A stretch of 64,000 nucleotides of DNA from Cordylochernes scorpioides (lineage: Eukaryota; Arthropoda; Arachnida; Pseudoscorpiones; Chernetidae), in contig CP092863.1 of assembly GCA_030710605.1 (NCBI GenBank), positions 123,550,670 through 123,614,669 on the forward strand, in the 5' to 3' direction. Positions 43,101-54,740 of the stretch are shown here, in pieces. The notes under the pieces were generated by a model that saw nothing but the letters and a program-made list of their open reading frames with translations, searched no databases and was not told where the DNA came from. Each line of letters opens with the position of its first letter. Within the stretch, counting starts at the first letter, position 1. Position numbers and translations under genes: made by a program.

Positions 43101-43639
43101 TATATCTTGAACTTTAGAAAATGATAATTTTACCCTAGGTAGGATGTCTAGCAGGACTGATTTAATCGGACTCGGCTGAGTAATGCCTAAAAGAGGGTGG
43201 AGGCTGACTCGAGCGACCCTGATGTTGGAGCTCTCTATCTTGAGTGTTATTCTTTTTTATTTCTTCATAACTTTAATCTCTATGACCTTGTATAATTATA
43301 CAATGGTATAATAAAATTAATTTAAAAAGTATCTCATAACTTCCCCTTCAGTCCAATTCTACCTATCGTTCCTATCTTTCTATCCATTTTACCTTCCATA
43401 ACTCTTTCTTAAGAAATCCGTATCTTCTTAATAAAAGTCTTCTCCGATTCTTCTGGATGTTCTGATGACGTTCAGCCGACCTTGTACCTTCCCCAACATC
43501 ACAATTAAGATGGTCGAGTCTCCCTAGCTCATCATTGTAATATATTACCATTCTTTTTTAATGTAATATTGACTAGATTTGTCAATAAAATTGTTTCAAT
43601 TGTGCATCGCAAATCTCCGTATCTTTTGTAAAAACATTC

Positions 43640-43765
43640 TCTTCAAAGTGAAAAAAAAAAGTACAAATGTAAAATTGTGGATCAGGTGGAAAAATTGAGA
43701 AAAAAAAAAGGCTTGCGCCATCAGCAAATTTTAGTTGCACGATAAGGAGATGTCTTTTTATCAAT
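43640..43765 (-). mobile_element. Retrozyme-type fragment, decayed
   Basis: The segment TTGCGCCATCAGCAAATTTTAGTTGCACG, split here as GCGCCATCAGCAAATTTTAG and GTTGCACGATAAGGAGATGT, plus the GTACAAATGTAAAATTGT end, match the 3' half of the ribozyme element but in scrambled orientation. 43100-43640 shows no gene. Confidence 0.5.
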
Positions 43766-43879
43766 ATTCTCCTTAAAGTTTTTTTTTTACAGTAGAACCT
43801 CTCATAAGAGACATAACTAGGAAAACTCCTGGTACCTCCTGGAGACGGTTGCCTGTCAGAACTGATGTTATATCGGTCA

Positions 43880-44135
43880 AGTTATTATTTTTATTTTTAT
43901 AGTGGTAATCGTTCAGGGAGGTGCTTGCTCATCAGATGGATCCACATTTTTATCGTGGTCCTAATAAAGCTATTGTATTAAAAAAGAAGAAACATTCTTT
44001 TTGCTATATTTATTTTTATTTACATAATGAGGAGCTTTCGGAATAATTTCCTTCATCTGCTCATAAGTACATGTTATTTCGGTCAAGTCACTTTTTCATT
44101 TTTATAGTGGTAATCGTTCAGGGAGGTGCTTTCTC
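43880..44135. repeat. Duplicated segment around the GC-rich LINE
   Basis: ATAGTGGTAATCGTTCAGGG ... CTCATCAGATG occurs at 43899-43940 and 44105-44144. GATCCACAT...TATCGTGGTCCTAATA ... AGGAGCTTTCGGAATAATTT occurs at 43941-44070 and again at 49628-49755 on the far side of the LINE. A tandem pair was present and LINE E landed in its second unit. Confidence 0.7.
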
Positions 44136-44275
44136 ATCAGATGTGACAATTTTGACAATTAAAAAAAAAATATTTATTGTCATCTAGACAATATTACATA
44201 TTTTCAAACAATAAAGTAGATAGAGAAAATATATACATAAAGAAAGAGAGAAAGAAAATATATACATATATGAAA

Positions 44276-47200
44276 CTACAAGATGATGATGGGAGATGAT
44301 GGAAGGAAACCTCGACGTTGGAGGGTCCTGGACCAGGCGATGAGCGGGTCCTCCACTGCTTCTCCGAGCCCAACCTGGACAAAGTAGCGATAGATTCGCA
44401 ACTTTGCCGATGCCAGGATGGAAAGGGCGTCGTCCTCAAGGCCGGACCCGCCGAAGATCCAAGCCTGCAGGTCAGGGGGCCGCCCTATGATGTTGAAGGC
44501 CTCTCTGATGAGCGGCCTGATGGAGCGGCAGCACCAGTAACGGTGGCCGAGGGAGCGGTCGATGGACCCGCAGGCAGGACAGGAGGGGCCGACCGAGGCA
44601 GGATGGGCCGGATGGGGCAGGGCGTGGAGGGCTAGCTTGAGAGCTGCGTCGGCCTCGTGACCCGAATAGGCGCAGCGCCGCAGCGAGGCCCAGTCGATCC
44701 TGGATGGTGGATTGATGGTGGGCGTCCATCTCGCCAGGAATCTGGAGATGGGCGTGGCGGCGAGGCGCGGACGATCCAGGGCCCGTCGGGCCGAGCGCGT
44801 CGTGAGGCCGTTGAGGAACGGCGTAGCCGTCCCACGCAGCACCACTGCCGCAGCAAGGGAACTGGATGAAGGCGTGGACTCCGCCCCGAAGCCCACGGCG
44901 TTCTCGGAGGTCAGCCTCCGACAGAAGGCGCTCAGGGCCGCGGCGTCAGCCAGGGCCGAGCGCGTAGGGTGGGCGATGAGGTGTTCCTCTTCGATGAGGT
45001 CCCGGACTCGGGCTCCTCTCCAGCGGGCGGGGGCCAGGAGGTCGGGAGGGCGGAGGAACCGGCAGCCGCCGATGATGGGGAGGTCCAGCAGCTGAGCCGT
45101 GGGGACCGCCCGGTGGTTGAGGCCCAGGATGTTGGAGGCCTCCTCCCATAGCTTCAGCAACCGGAGACGGCGGGGCTGGAGATGGGTGCCGTCCGGTGGA
45201 GGGTGGATCCAGGCTTCCCCGATGTTGCCGCCGACCAGCCAGCTGAAGGCATTTCTGCCCCCGCGGAGCAAGGATGCAAGGACATTACTGTCTATATCAT
45301 CCCTGGTCTTCGTTGTATGGAGCCTAAATAAATTTATCTGCCCCCGCGGAGCGCGACCTGCACCCCCTTGAGGCAGGCGAGCTGGAGCTGGGTCGCGAGG
45401 TCGAGGAGGCCGAGACCTCCGATGGCAACTGGCCTCGCCATGACATCGGCGGGAAGCCACGCCGTGTGGTCCTGTCCCCAGACGAATCTCGCCAGTCGGG
45501 CCTGCAGCTTGGCGATGGTCGGGGGTGATGGTAGGTAGCCATGCAGGTGGTGCTGGATGACAGAGCCCACCAGTGTGTTCGCCGCTCTTGCTCGCCCGAC
45601 GAGGGAGAGGCCGCGGGTGAAGGGCGTCCATCTGCGGCAGGCAGTCTCCAGGAGGGCCAGGAGATGCTGCTCCCGGTGGGCGACGGTGCTCCTGGGGGTG
45701 ATGTCGAGCCCGAGAATCCTGATGGAGGTGGTCGACCAGGAGGCGCCGAGAGGGGAGTCGCCGCGGTTGCGCCAGGCGCCGCACCAGAGGCCAGCGCTCT
45801 TCCGGAGGTTCACGCCAACTCCGGAGGCCTGCTTATAGTCTTCGAAGACAGTCGCCACCCGCTCGAAGTCCTCGTCGCGATGGAACAGGAGGACGATGTC
45901 GTCGGCGTAGGCGGTGACATTGCCCACGCCGAGGGTCAACTCCAGGCGACGTAGTAGCGGCCCCGTGGCGATGCTGAAGAGTGCGGCACTCACGGCGCAA
46001 CCCTGTCTTAGGCCGTTGAGGAGGGGGAAGGCGGTGGTGTAGAAGCCTCCGGCCCGGATGGTGGCATCCGCCCCGGCGTAGAGGATGTTAATCCAGGCCC
46101 TGAAGGCCGGCGGGAGGCGGAGGGACGTTAGCAGGGACTCTAAGAAGCCGCGGTCTAGTGAGTCAAAGGCGGACTCCAGGTCTACGCTCATGACGGCCAG
46201 CGGCGAGCCCAAGGCGGTGGCCTCCTCGACGGCGTCCGTCACCATGGCGATGTTCCATGACGGGGACCTCCCGGGGACGGCGTAAGTCTGGCATTCCGGC
46301 ACAAGGGTCCGCAGGTGGGGCTTGAGGCGCCGGTGAAGGATGGCGGCCAGGACCCTGTAGTCGGCCGAGGGCAGCGCGACGGGCCTGTAGCCGTCAAGGC
46401 CGCGACCTCCGCGGGCCTTGGGCACGAGGCAGATGGAGCTGCGCCGCGTCGACGGAGGCAGGGCTCCGCGGAGCCGTGATGCCGCGAACACCCGGGCCAG
46501 AGCTTCCGCGAAGAAGTCCTCGCTGAAGGCGACGAGGAGCTCGCACGGCAAGCCGTCCCAGCCGGGGGCCTTTCCTCGAGGGAGGTGCTCGATGGCGTTG
46601 GCGATCTCACTGGGGCTGATGTCCGGCCGGTGGAGCGGGTCCTCCTCACTCAGCTCGCGGGTGGTGGTGGGCGCGCTGCTGGCGATGAAGGCAGCTCCCG
46701 CAGCTGGATCGCTGGTGGGACGGGCGAAGCGGGGCTGGAAGGTCGCGAACGCCCTCCGCCGAAGCTCGGGGCCCTCGATGATGTTATCCTGCTCGTCCCT
46801 GATGACGCTGACCGGGCGTCGGAGGCGGATGGCGCGTGCTAGGTCCGGCAGCGAAGGGTAGTCGGCCCGGATGGAGGAGGCCTCGAGCTGCGCCCGCGAT
46901 GTAACGTCTCGCCCTGTAGACGTAGCTGTCGCTGGCAGCGTGGCGCGGATCGTGCAGGGATCTGGCCTCCGCCAGCAGTCCCGCCTTGATGGTGGTCCAC
47001 CTATCCCAGATGGTCCCGTCGTCGTCATCGTGCGCCGTGTCTTCTTCGAGCTCCCGGATGTAACCAGCCAGATGTTCGAGAACGAGGCCCGAGCGGAGCA
47101 TCGCGGCCAAGCGAGGCTGGGTGGGGGAGGAGACGGCTGTGGTGGGCGGGCCCACCTGGAGCAGCACGAGGCGGTGGTCCGAGAGGTGGTAGTGGCTGGT

Positions 47201-47836
47201 CGCGTAGATGGACACGCGATCCAGGACTCCAGCAGGGACGAGGATCCGGTCCAGGCGGTTGGATTCGACTTGGTCGCCGTGCATGGCGACTCTGGTGGGC
47301 AGGTGGGCGGCGTCGAACTGGGTGGCCACGTCGACCAGCGCGGCCAGGTCCAGAAGAGCGGCGAGGGCATCCGATGATGATGATGATGAGGGGCCCCGAT
47401 CCCTGATGTTAAAGTCGCCGATGATCCAGCAGGCCCCCTCCTCCTCCTGTGCCGCTGTCGCCGCCAGGAGCTCCAGTTGTCGGTTTCTCTCCCGGGGTTC
47501 ATGCGCCAGATGAACGGCGATGGCCGTCATCTCCTCGCCGTGGACATCTATTGTTGCCAAGGCGATGTGGCCCGGCCACAAGATACGCTGTTGTAGCACG
47601 GCTACGCCTGGTCCGAAGACGCAGGCGAGTCCGGATCCCGAGATGGCTATGGGATGGGCCAATATAACAGCGTTGTAGCCGAGGCAGAGGTCTTGGCCGC
47701 TGCCGAGATGAAATGCGTTTGTCTCCTGGACAAACGCGATGTCCACGTGATGTTGCCTGAGGAGATGACAAAGGGCAAGGCTCCTCCCCCGAGTGGCGAG
47801 CCCTCGCGCGTTGATGGTGGCGACGCGGTAACTCAT
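44276..47836 (-). pseudogene. LINE E ORF2: APE endonuclease, reverse transcriptase, Cys/His C-terminus
   Basis: Starts MSYRVATINARGLATRGRS at 47836. Endonuclease motifs: INARGL, FVQETNAF, IIGDFNIRD, DRILVPAG and SDHRLVLL. A one-base shift near 46890 follows, then RT motifs KAPGWDGLPCELLV, GYRPVALPSADYRVLAAIL, VPGRSPSWNI, SVDLESAFDSLDRGFLESLL, NGLRQGCAVSAALFS and TAYADDIVLL (YADD at 45909-45898). After the 83-bp insertion the C-terminal domain reads CPACGSIDRSLGHRYWCC and ends at 44276. Two lesions only; inactive as it stands. Confidence 0.87.
45254..45336 (+). mobile_element. 68-bp retro-insert with 15-bp target duplication in LINE E ORF2
   Basis: TCTGCCCCCGCGGAG is repeated at 45254-45268 and 45337-45351. 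Between them lie 68 bp ending GGAGCCTAAATAAATTTA on the plus strand, which looks like a 5'-truncated LINE/SINE 3' end with AATAAA. The 83-bp net addition explains the frame change between RT and the C-terminal domain of ORF2: across the two repeats the reading resumes VALRGGR then NAFSWLVGG. Confidence 0.75.
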
Positions 47837-49481
47837 TGGGGCCGTCCTTCACGCAGCACCTTCCTGGTCTTCTGGAGGGTCTTGCGGATGGTGTGGTTGG
47901 AGTCTGGGATCGAGGCCTTGATGGTTTCGGCCACCTGGTCGAGGGCGGCGACCTGTGCTTTTGACAGCGAGGCCACTCGCTTCTCCATTTTTCTTTTAGA
48001 GGTGAGTAGCCGCTGTGCGTCCTCGCGGTCTATACCGGGCAGCCCGTCCCAGTCGATGGAGAGGTGGGGGGACTGCTTGAGGTGCTCCTGCAGCTGGACG
48101 AATGCGGGTTTTCCCCGGGGAGACGCGGAGGGAGTTGAGGTCAGCTCCTCCTCCGACATCTCAATGTCGAGCGGAAAGGTCTCGGGCTCGGGGGGGCCGC
48201 GGGGCAGCCAGAGGAGCAGGGAGGGCGACAGGGGCGGGCTGGGCAAGATCCCTCGGTTCGGCAGGATGGGGCGCCGAGGGGATCGCTGGAGCCTCGGTTG
48301 ATGTCTTCGCCGGTTGGACAGGGGACGCCGGTGTTGCGGGCGCAGGTGCCGGCTTCCTTGGTTGCTGAGGAGGAGGAGGAGGAGGGGGGCGAGGCCTTGC
48401 GTCGGTGGGAGACGCTGCTTGCCTGGGGCTGCCGTTCCCTTGCCTGGCGAGCGCTGGGCAGTTGGCTCTGCGGTGGCCCTGCTTGCCGCACTTGGAACAC
48501 TTGATGCCAAAGGAGAGGAAGGCTGACAGGGTGTCTCCCTTGGACTTAATGGTCAGACGGGTGGGCAGCGACTCCAGCCTCACGCCCTCGCGGAGCAGGA
48601 TGAACGCCTCCCGGCGGGCCGTCGTTGAAGGTGTATTCCCCCATCTTGATCATGATGGGGGCGATGGAGGTCACGGTGCCGAAGTTGCGCAGGGGCTCCA
48701 CGATAGCGCTGTCCTCGACGAAGCCGGGCAGATTTGCGATGGTAATGCGTTCTGCCCTTTTTCGGAAGGGGAAGACCTTCAGGTGGGTGCCCTCGATGTC
48801 CAGGCCCACCTCCACCAGACGGCTCGCATGGTCTTTGCTCGCGAGGCCCACGACATAGTGGCCGTTCATCCTGTTGAACTGGCTTATTTTCCCTGGCCCT
48901 CCGAGCAGGTGGCCAATTGCCCGGAGGTAGGAGTAGTCCGGGATGTCTGGGCACAGCTCCACGAAGACGTAGTTCTCGTGGTTGGTAGTGGTCTGCCTCG
49001 CCTTGGCGTCGGCGATGTTGGCGCGTGTCGCCTTGATTTCCTGGGGCGGCACTGCTCTCGGCCCTGTTGGCCGCTTCTGCTGCTGGGAGCTGCGCTTCTC
49101 AGCAGGCCTGCTTGGCTGTTTAGAGGCGTGGTCAGGTGACGGTGAGACGAGGCGCCTTTTCTTTCTCTTCACGACTGTGTAGCCTTCGTTGGCGTCCACC
49201 TCCGCCATCTCGCTGTCGGCCCAGTTGAGCGAGGCCGGGCTGGCTGGAGTTACGCTGGTCGTAGCAGCAGTCTTCGGCGCCGTGACGTCACCACGCGCGG
49301 CGGCCGGATTTACATGCATGTCGCCTGCCGGCGAATTTGCATACTTTTGATTTTCAGAAGAAATTTCTTTAGTTTTCTTCATATTTATTTCTTTTGGCAA
49401 TAATTCCTCGCCTGTTGGTAGCAGGATGCTGGGCCTTTCAGGCACTTTTTCAGCACATCCTGGGCTTTCTGCCAATATCAC
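47833..49481 (-). pseudogene. LINE E ORF1: RNA-binding protein with CCHC knuckle, frameshifted
   Basis: Starts MILAESPGCAEKVPERPS at 49481. The central part looks like an RRM-type domain (NYVFVELCPDIPDYSYLRAI, ITIANLPGFVEDSAI) followed by a CCHC zinc knuckle CSKCGKQGHRRANC near 48500-48459 and a Pro-rich stretch. Frame changes near 48600 and between about 48180 and 48300 split it. The last frame ends LREGRPQ with a TGA that overlaps the ORF2 ATG (ATGA at 47836-47833), suggesting termination-reinitiation. ORF1 proteins coat LINE RNA. Confidence 0.78.
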
Positions 49482-49559
49482 ACTTGCCAGACTAAGCGCC
49501 CTTTACACGCACTCAAAAGGCGAAAACGGCGGAGCTCGCGAAAGCGTGGCCGCACGCTC

Positions 49560-49590
<31 letters not shown>

Positions 49591-49865
49591 ATCCACATGT
49601 TATCGTGGATCCACATGTTATCAGATGTGGATCCACATGTTATCGTGGTCCTAATAGAGTTATTGTATTTTTAAACATGAAGATATATTTTTTATCTATT
49701 TATTTTTATTTACATAATGAGGAGCTTTCGGAATAATTTCCTTCATCTACTCATAAGTACAAAGCTACTAAATATAAGTCTTGTAACTTTTGAGCAGATG
49801 AATGAAAATATATTACGAAAACACATTATTTAAATTTAAAAAATAAATAGCGTAAAATATATAAC

Positions 49866-50535
49866 ACTCACGAACAAAACTTAAGTGGAAAGTCTTTAAT
49901 GTCTCCGGTCGTCTATTTATTTTTTTCTTCATTTTGTTCACACTTATTTATTTCTTGTGTCTTCAATAAAGGTCACTGTAATATCTTTCAGAGTTATTGT
50001 CTCAATCCCGATATACATTCTGAAAGGTACAACTTCCTTAAGTTTTGTCCATGAGTGTATATTGGTTATCTCGTATGTCTTCAATAAAGGTAACTGTAAT
50101 ATCTTTCAGAGTTATTATCTCAATCCCGATATACATGCTGAAAGGTACAACTTCCTTAAGTTATGTCCATGAGTGTATATTGGTTATCTCGTGTGTCTTC
50201 AATAAAGGTCACTGTAATATCTTTCAGAGTTATTGTCTCAATCCCGATATACATGTTAAAAGGCACAACTTCCTTAAGTTTTGTCCACGAGTGTATATTG
50301 GTTATCTCGTGTGTCTTCAATAAAGGTTACTGTAATATATTTCAGAGTTATTGTCTCAATCCCGATATACATGCTGAAAGGTACAACTTCCTTAAGTTTT
50401 GTTCATGAGTATATATTGGTTATCTCGTGTGTCTTCAATAAAGATCACTGTAATATCTTTCAGAGTTATTTTCTTAATCCCGATATATATGCCAAAAGGT
50501 ACAACTTACTTAAGTTCTGTCTATGAATGTAAATG
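49866..50535. repeat. 118-bp satellite array, about five units
   Basis: Begins with terminal ACACTCACGAACAAAACTTA and the GTCTTTAATGTCTCCGGTCG end, then units of TATATTGGTTATCTCGTGTG ... CCCGATATACATGCTGAAAG. The last unit is diverged. 50540-50790 has no recognised feature. Confidence 0.85.
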
Positions 50536-50793
50536 CCCTAAATTTTTAAAAATATATTTTAAAATAAAGGTATTGATTGATAGAGTGTAACATATATCAC
50601 AAAGCGCCTATACAAGTCTGTACATTTGGCTAAAAAAAAAATAATTAATTTGTAAATTTTGTTCCTTACGGAATGAGAAACCCATTTTGACAATATAAAA
50701 TAAGATAGAGAAGGGGGGGAAATAGTGCACCTGAGAAATGTATAAGGGTTGTAAAGAGAGATCAAAGACAAAACACAAAGGTTTTAACTAGAC

Positions 50794-51488
50794 TAGGGGT
50801 CGGCAAACTGCGGTGGCTCGCGAGACACATGCGGCTCTTTGGGTGTGAAGCTTCGGCTCTTTATATTGCCACGTGGAAAATTAGGTAAGACAAACTTCAG
50901 GATAACACAGCAATTTTTTTGAAGCAAAGACAAACTATGAAGGATAAACAAAAGAGAAGCAAATGAAGGAAGTTTACAGAGAGTAGTAAAATATAAACAT
51001 AAAAAAATGACACTCTGTTAATACTAGTGTAAAATAATTAATGCTTGTGTTTTTTTTTTTGCTCATCCCTAGTACACGTGGTACAGGCCATGATAATCAT
51101 GGTGGGTAGTTAGCGACTGCTTTTTACTGTAAGCGCACCACATGTCTACACATGTGAAAGCAGTTAGACTTTGCACTTACAAATGTGCCAGAGCCCCGTT
51201 TGGTTACTTGCACTCGCTGGTGGGGTTGGACTTTTGCAAGAATCGGGGGGCCATTGGAGCATATTTTTTTTTAAACAGAAAAAAGTGTCAAATGCGGGGA
51301 TCGAACCCGGGTCGTAGTGGTCGTAAAAATAATAAATACTTCGCTACAATATAGTTCCATACGCATACTTATGCGAGAATATACTATTTATTGTTGGCAA
51401 GAAAATATTTTGTGGCTCTTTAAAAACTTTGAAAATTTTGTAAATTGTCATTTTTGACTCTTCTGACTCAAATGTTAGCCGACCTCTG
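50794..51488. mobile_element. hAT-type MITE with nested SINE
   Basis: Left end TAGGGGTCGGCAAACTGCGG, right end complement CAGAGGTCGGCTAAC. The 8-bp flanks AACTAGAC (50786-50793) and AACTAGAA (51489-51496) match at 7 of 8, the hAT hallmark. GGCTCGCGAGACACATGCGG is typical of this family in many animals. No transposase. A SINE (51062-51325) sits in its middle. Confidence 0.8.
51062..51325 (-). mobile_element. tRNA-derived SINE, copy 3 (5'-truncated)
   Basis: The B box GGGTTCGATCCCCGC, body and CATGATTATCATGGCCTGTA ... GTACTAGGGATGAG end match the other two SINE copies; the A box part is missing. It lies inside the hAT MITE, so it is younger than that insertion. Confidence 0.78.
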
Positions 51489-51496
51489 AACTAGAA

Positions 51497-52246
51497 CATT
51501 ATACACCGTTTTAAGCACGAGTTAAGAACGCCAGCCAGTTCAAAGCCTTTTTAAATTTATGTCTGTGAGAATTTTAAATTAAATCTACATTCTCTATCTA
51601 CTCAACTCTAATAAAGAAGAAAATAAATATGCGAAGGCTTGATTTGCGTTTCATCCTGACAGAGTACGCCATCTATCGCCAAATTTTCGAACTAATCTAG
51701 TTAATTTACAAGAGGGATTAAAAATTTATATATTTTAAAAAGTTTATACAGAAGTTTTAGTTTATATTTTAATCAAATGGAAATATTACACAGAAAAATT
51801 ATTATTATTATTATTTAATTTTAACATATCGTTAAATCGTTCAGATGGTTTTTGCCTTTTCCTAGCATCCTAAGGTAGTCATCCTTTTCTTAAAACAAAA
51901 ATTTGTTTACATAGATAAAGAGGAAAGAATTTTGTATAATAATCAAAAATTCGCTAAGAAAAGTTCTAATTATGTAAATATTTACCTGTATATAAACATT
52001 ATCTTTCAGTTTCTTGGAAGGTTGTCTGTCGAAGGACGTCAAAGTCCGAAAGTTTGCCGAATTTACAGCTTTAATAAAAGAAACACGTCACCGTTAACTT
52101 TTGTTCCTTCTTCAAGATGATGTCTTCCTTCTCCTGTAACATAATATATACAGTTATCAGCATCATAATCAATTCTTTCTAAATCAATTCTGTCACCGTT
52201 TGCTTTGTGAATGGAATAAATACCCAAATATGGCCATTTCTCATAA
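51497..52246. other. AT-rich interval, nothing recognised
   Basis: No motif-bearing frame. Near 51995-52130 TTTCTTGGAAGGTTGTCTGT, CGTCAAAGTCCGAAAGTTTG and AAAGAAACACGTC suggest a Penelope-type terminal relic, but too weak to delimit. Confidence 0.35.
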
Positions 52247-52306
52247 CCATCGGTGGTTCAGTTGTAGAATGCTCGCCTGCCACGGGTTCGATTCCCGGCC
52301 GATGCA
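52247..52306 (+). tRNA. tRNA-Gly (GCC) pseudogene with internal deletion
   Basis: TCGGTGGTTCAGTTGTAGAA and TGCTCGCCTGCCAC are the D arm and anticodon GCC region of animal tRNA-Gly; CGGGTTCGATTCCCGGCCG and ATGCA are T arm and acceptor. About 11 nt (3' anticodon stem and variable loop) are missing, so it cannot fold as a tRNA. The A and B boxes are intact and a long T run follows, so Pol III transcription remains possible. It lies 144 bp inside a Helitron 3' end. Confidence 0.75.
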
Positions 52307-52411
52307 TTTTTTTTTTACAATTTTTAAAACTCATTTATATATTATACAAGAATGACATCCACGGCGCCAATTTATAATTGTAACGAATAGTATTTGAATA
52401 AAAGCATTTAA

Positions 52412-52450
52412 TCGGGTAAAACCCGGGCGTTGTCCGGGTCATTCGGCTAG
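52412..52450 (+). mobile_element. Helitron 3' terminus
   Basis: CCCGGGC-GTT-GTCCGGG hairpin, then TCATTCGG and CTAG at 52450 followed by T. One stem position is a G-U pair where the other copies have G-C, so the hairpin is maintained. Confidence 0.65.
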
Positions 52451-52579
52451 TTCTATTCTATCCATTATATGGAAATATTCAGATAGAAGCAGATCTTGGA
52501 GTACACCGAATTCAAGACCCCGCACAACCATGTAAACACAGTGTTCAAAATTCGAAACTATTTTAAAGGCGTAAGATTC

Positions 52580-52882
52580 TTTTTGAAATTAAACAATTTC
52601 TACTGCCCTTACTGCAATGGAAAAATTAAAGGGAGGGCCTGGCTCATCAGTGGTAAACCCTCCCAGCTCAAAGCTTATGTCCATAGTTCTTCTAAAATAC
52701 CCATTCCAAGAGTCTACCAAGAGTATCACTATAAAAGGAAGTTCCAAAAATGCAATATAACAGCGGTATGGTAGATTAAACTGGCGAAACCGCTGGGAGG
52801 GTTCACCACTGATGAGCCAGGCCCTCCCATTAATTTTTCCATTGCAGTAAGGGCAGTAGAAATTGTTTAATTTCAAAAAGAA
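52580..52882. mobile_element. Foldback element, complete
   Basis: Near-perfect arms of about 88 bp: 52580-52668 and 52790-52880, outer ends TTTTTGAAATTAAACAATTT, inner ends GGGAGGG...CCCTCCCAGC. The central spacer is about 120 bp. The family recurs at 21840, 34325, 36525 and 58437. Confidence 0.82.
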
Positions 52883-53299
52883 TCTTACGCCTTTAAAATA
52901 GTTTCGAATTTTGATAACAGATGGCGCGCTAGTGCATCATATTATAAATGTAAATACAGTGTAATGTGAAAAACCTGTACATATTATCCATTGTAAATAT
53001 CATGAGTTAGGTTTGAGAGGCACCTAATAAACTTATTTTGGAACTGAGATAGAAGCAGGTCCAATTTACATATCTCCCATTTGCTGAATATTTCCTCAAC
53101 ATATAACCGATATGTAAATATATTTGAATTCAAATGTAAAAATTCAGGAGGATGATATATTCATTGACCAAAAGCGGACACCTATCCATTAAAGAAATCG
53201 ATTAAGACAATGCATTCTGTAACAATAAATTTCTGGCAATGTATTTCTTTTTTTTTATATATAAATCATCAAATATTATATCTACAGCCCTTACTGCAA

Positions 53300-54175
53300 T
53301 GATAAAAGTTATTGGATGCAGTGAGGTCTGTAGAGATATTTATGCAAAAAAAGAAACACATTGCTAGAAATTCATTATTACATATTTTATCGGTAGATGA
53401 CAATTGAATTAAATACATTTAGTTTATTAGCCCTGTGCAGAAAGCAAAGTTGGTGTTAAAGAATGAGCCAAAACACCAGTTTTGACAAATTGAGACAAAG
53501 TTCCAACAACCTGTATACTGTGGGAGCAAAGTGACTTCCTTTCAGTCTGCTGGGATCACGGACCACGCCGTCAGCAAACATACAAGCGGGGCCCTGAAAT
53601 AGGAGATGACCATCGGGCGCGGCAGATCGGCGGAAGCCAACAGAACCCAATTGACATTCTAGGGGGTTGTCCTTTTATCTTCCCCTATAAAATGTAGCTA
53701 AGGCATAATACCAATAAAACACTAACTTTGAAATACTTTTCTGAGCCATCGCTGGACTAATAAATCGACACACCACAATACCATGTTTTCAGGCTATGAC
53801 CCTCATCAGTACAGGGATGGCTTCGATTTCACAACATCCTACGATCAAATCTGTCAAAAAAGTGTATTTAAGCTGTTGATAAATAAAATACCTTATTTTA
53901 GTGCGTTATTGAAAGGGAGAGGTGCGTCTTTTTGAAACATATAATTAACCATACATTTTATAGATAAGCTGGGTGGCTCAGTATTTATACTAGACACACA
54001 AAGGGGAAATTTCTAAAATTTGTAATAATAAAAACTTCAATGAATCTATGATGAAAATTGTAACTATTGGTTGAAACCGCTGGAAGGGTCCTCCACTGAT
54101 GAGCCAGGCCCTTCCAATATTTCATTGCAGTTAAGGGCACACAAGGGAAAGGGAGCTGTGTTTTATTTGAAAAGA
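53300..54175. other. Unassigned interval with one GC-richer patch
   Basis: The minus-strand patch 53690-53456 has balanced composition and an open frame (MGSVGFRRSAAPDGHLLFQG...), resembling the 3' part of a transcript or old transposon. No domain recognised. 54075-54135 has GGAAGGGTCCTCCACTGATG, a foldback-family scrap. 52885-53300 shows nothing. Confidence 0.25.
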
Positions 54176-54177
54176 TA

Positions 54178-54515
54178 TACACTCATAGACAAAATTTAAG
54201 GAAGTGGAAAGTCTTTGATGTCGCCGGTCGTCTTTTGAAATCATTTTTAAGGAGACAGAAAATTTTGTTAAAACTTGGTTATCTTGTGTGTCTTCAATAA
54301 AGTTCACTGTAATATCTTTATGAGTTATTGTCTCAATCCCGATATACATGCTAAAATGTACAACTTCCTTAAGTTTTGTCCATGAGTGTAGATTGGTTAC
54401 CTCGTGTGTCTTCAATAAAGGTCACTGTAATATCTTTCAGAGTTATTGTCTCAATCCCGATATACATGCTGAAAGGTACAACTTCCTTAAGTTTTGTCCA
54501 TGAGTCTAATTCGTG
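54178..54515. repeat. Tc1-MITE with two satellite units
   Basis: Starts ACACTCATAGACAAAATTTA with GTCTTTGATGTCGCCGGTCG, ends GTCCATGAGTCTA, and holds two 118-bp units. An intermediate between the one-unit MITE (1179-1383) and long arrays. Confidence 0.78.
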
Positions 54516-54740
54516 TTTAAGTGTTCCATTTCTTTAAAATAGATGGCGAATTATTGCCTTATGTATAAATATGTTAGTTTCCTACCAAATTCCACAACAT
54601 TTGACATTTCTGGATAAAACTTTGACAAACCGTTTAGAGATAGGTCTGTAAGAAGTCAATCAAAATTTGGACACTGTAGTATGCAAATTAACCTAATTAC
54701 CTTGTAATGAAGTAACTTAAAAAAAACTTGTATAATATTA

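Larger units (their letters stand above)
44145..49619 (-). mobile_element. LINE E: nearly full-length GC-rich non-LTR retrotransposon
   Basis: About 5.5 kb bounded by the 9-bp direct repeat ATCAGATGT (44136-44144 and 49620-49628). It has ORF1 and ORF2 on the minus strand, a 3' UTR with AATAAA (about 44174) and a 5' end with a (GT)n run (49561-49590) and short GATCCACATGTTATCGTG repeats. It is strikingly GC-rich compared with everything around it. RT motifs look closest to the L1/Tx1 group, with no RNase H. Only a few lesions, so a young insertion. Confidence 0.85.

Noticed and set aside
44318..49182. Many long plus-strand frames over the GC-rich LINE
   Set aside because: They are opposite-strand shadows of ORF1 and ORF2, caused by the high GC content. 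No domain is visible in them.
52640..52830. CACTGATGAG in the foldback family as a hammerhead core
   Set aside because: CTGATGA is present but no GAAA follows at the right distance. The sequence instead forms a GGGAGGG/CCCTCCC hairpin.
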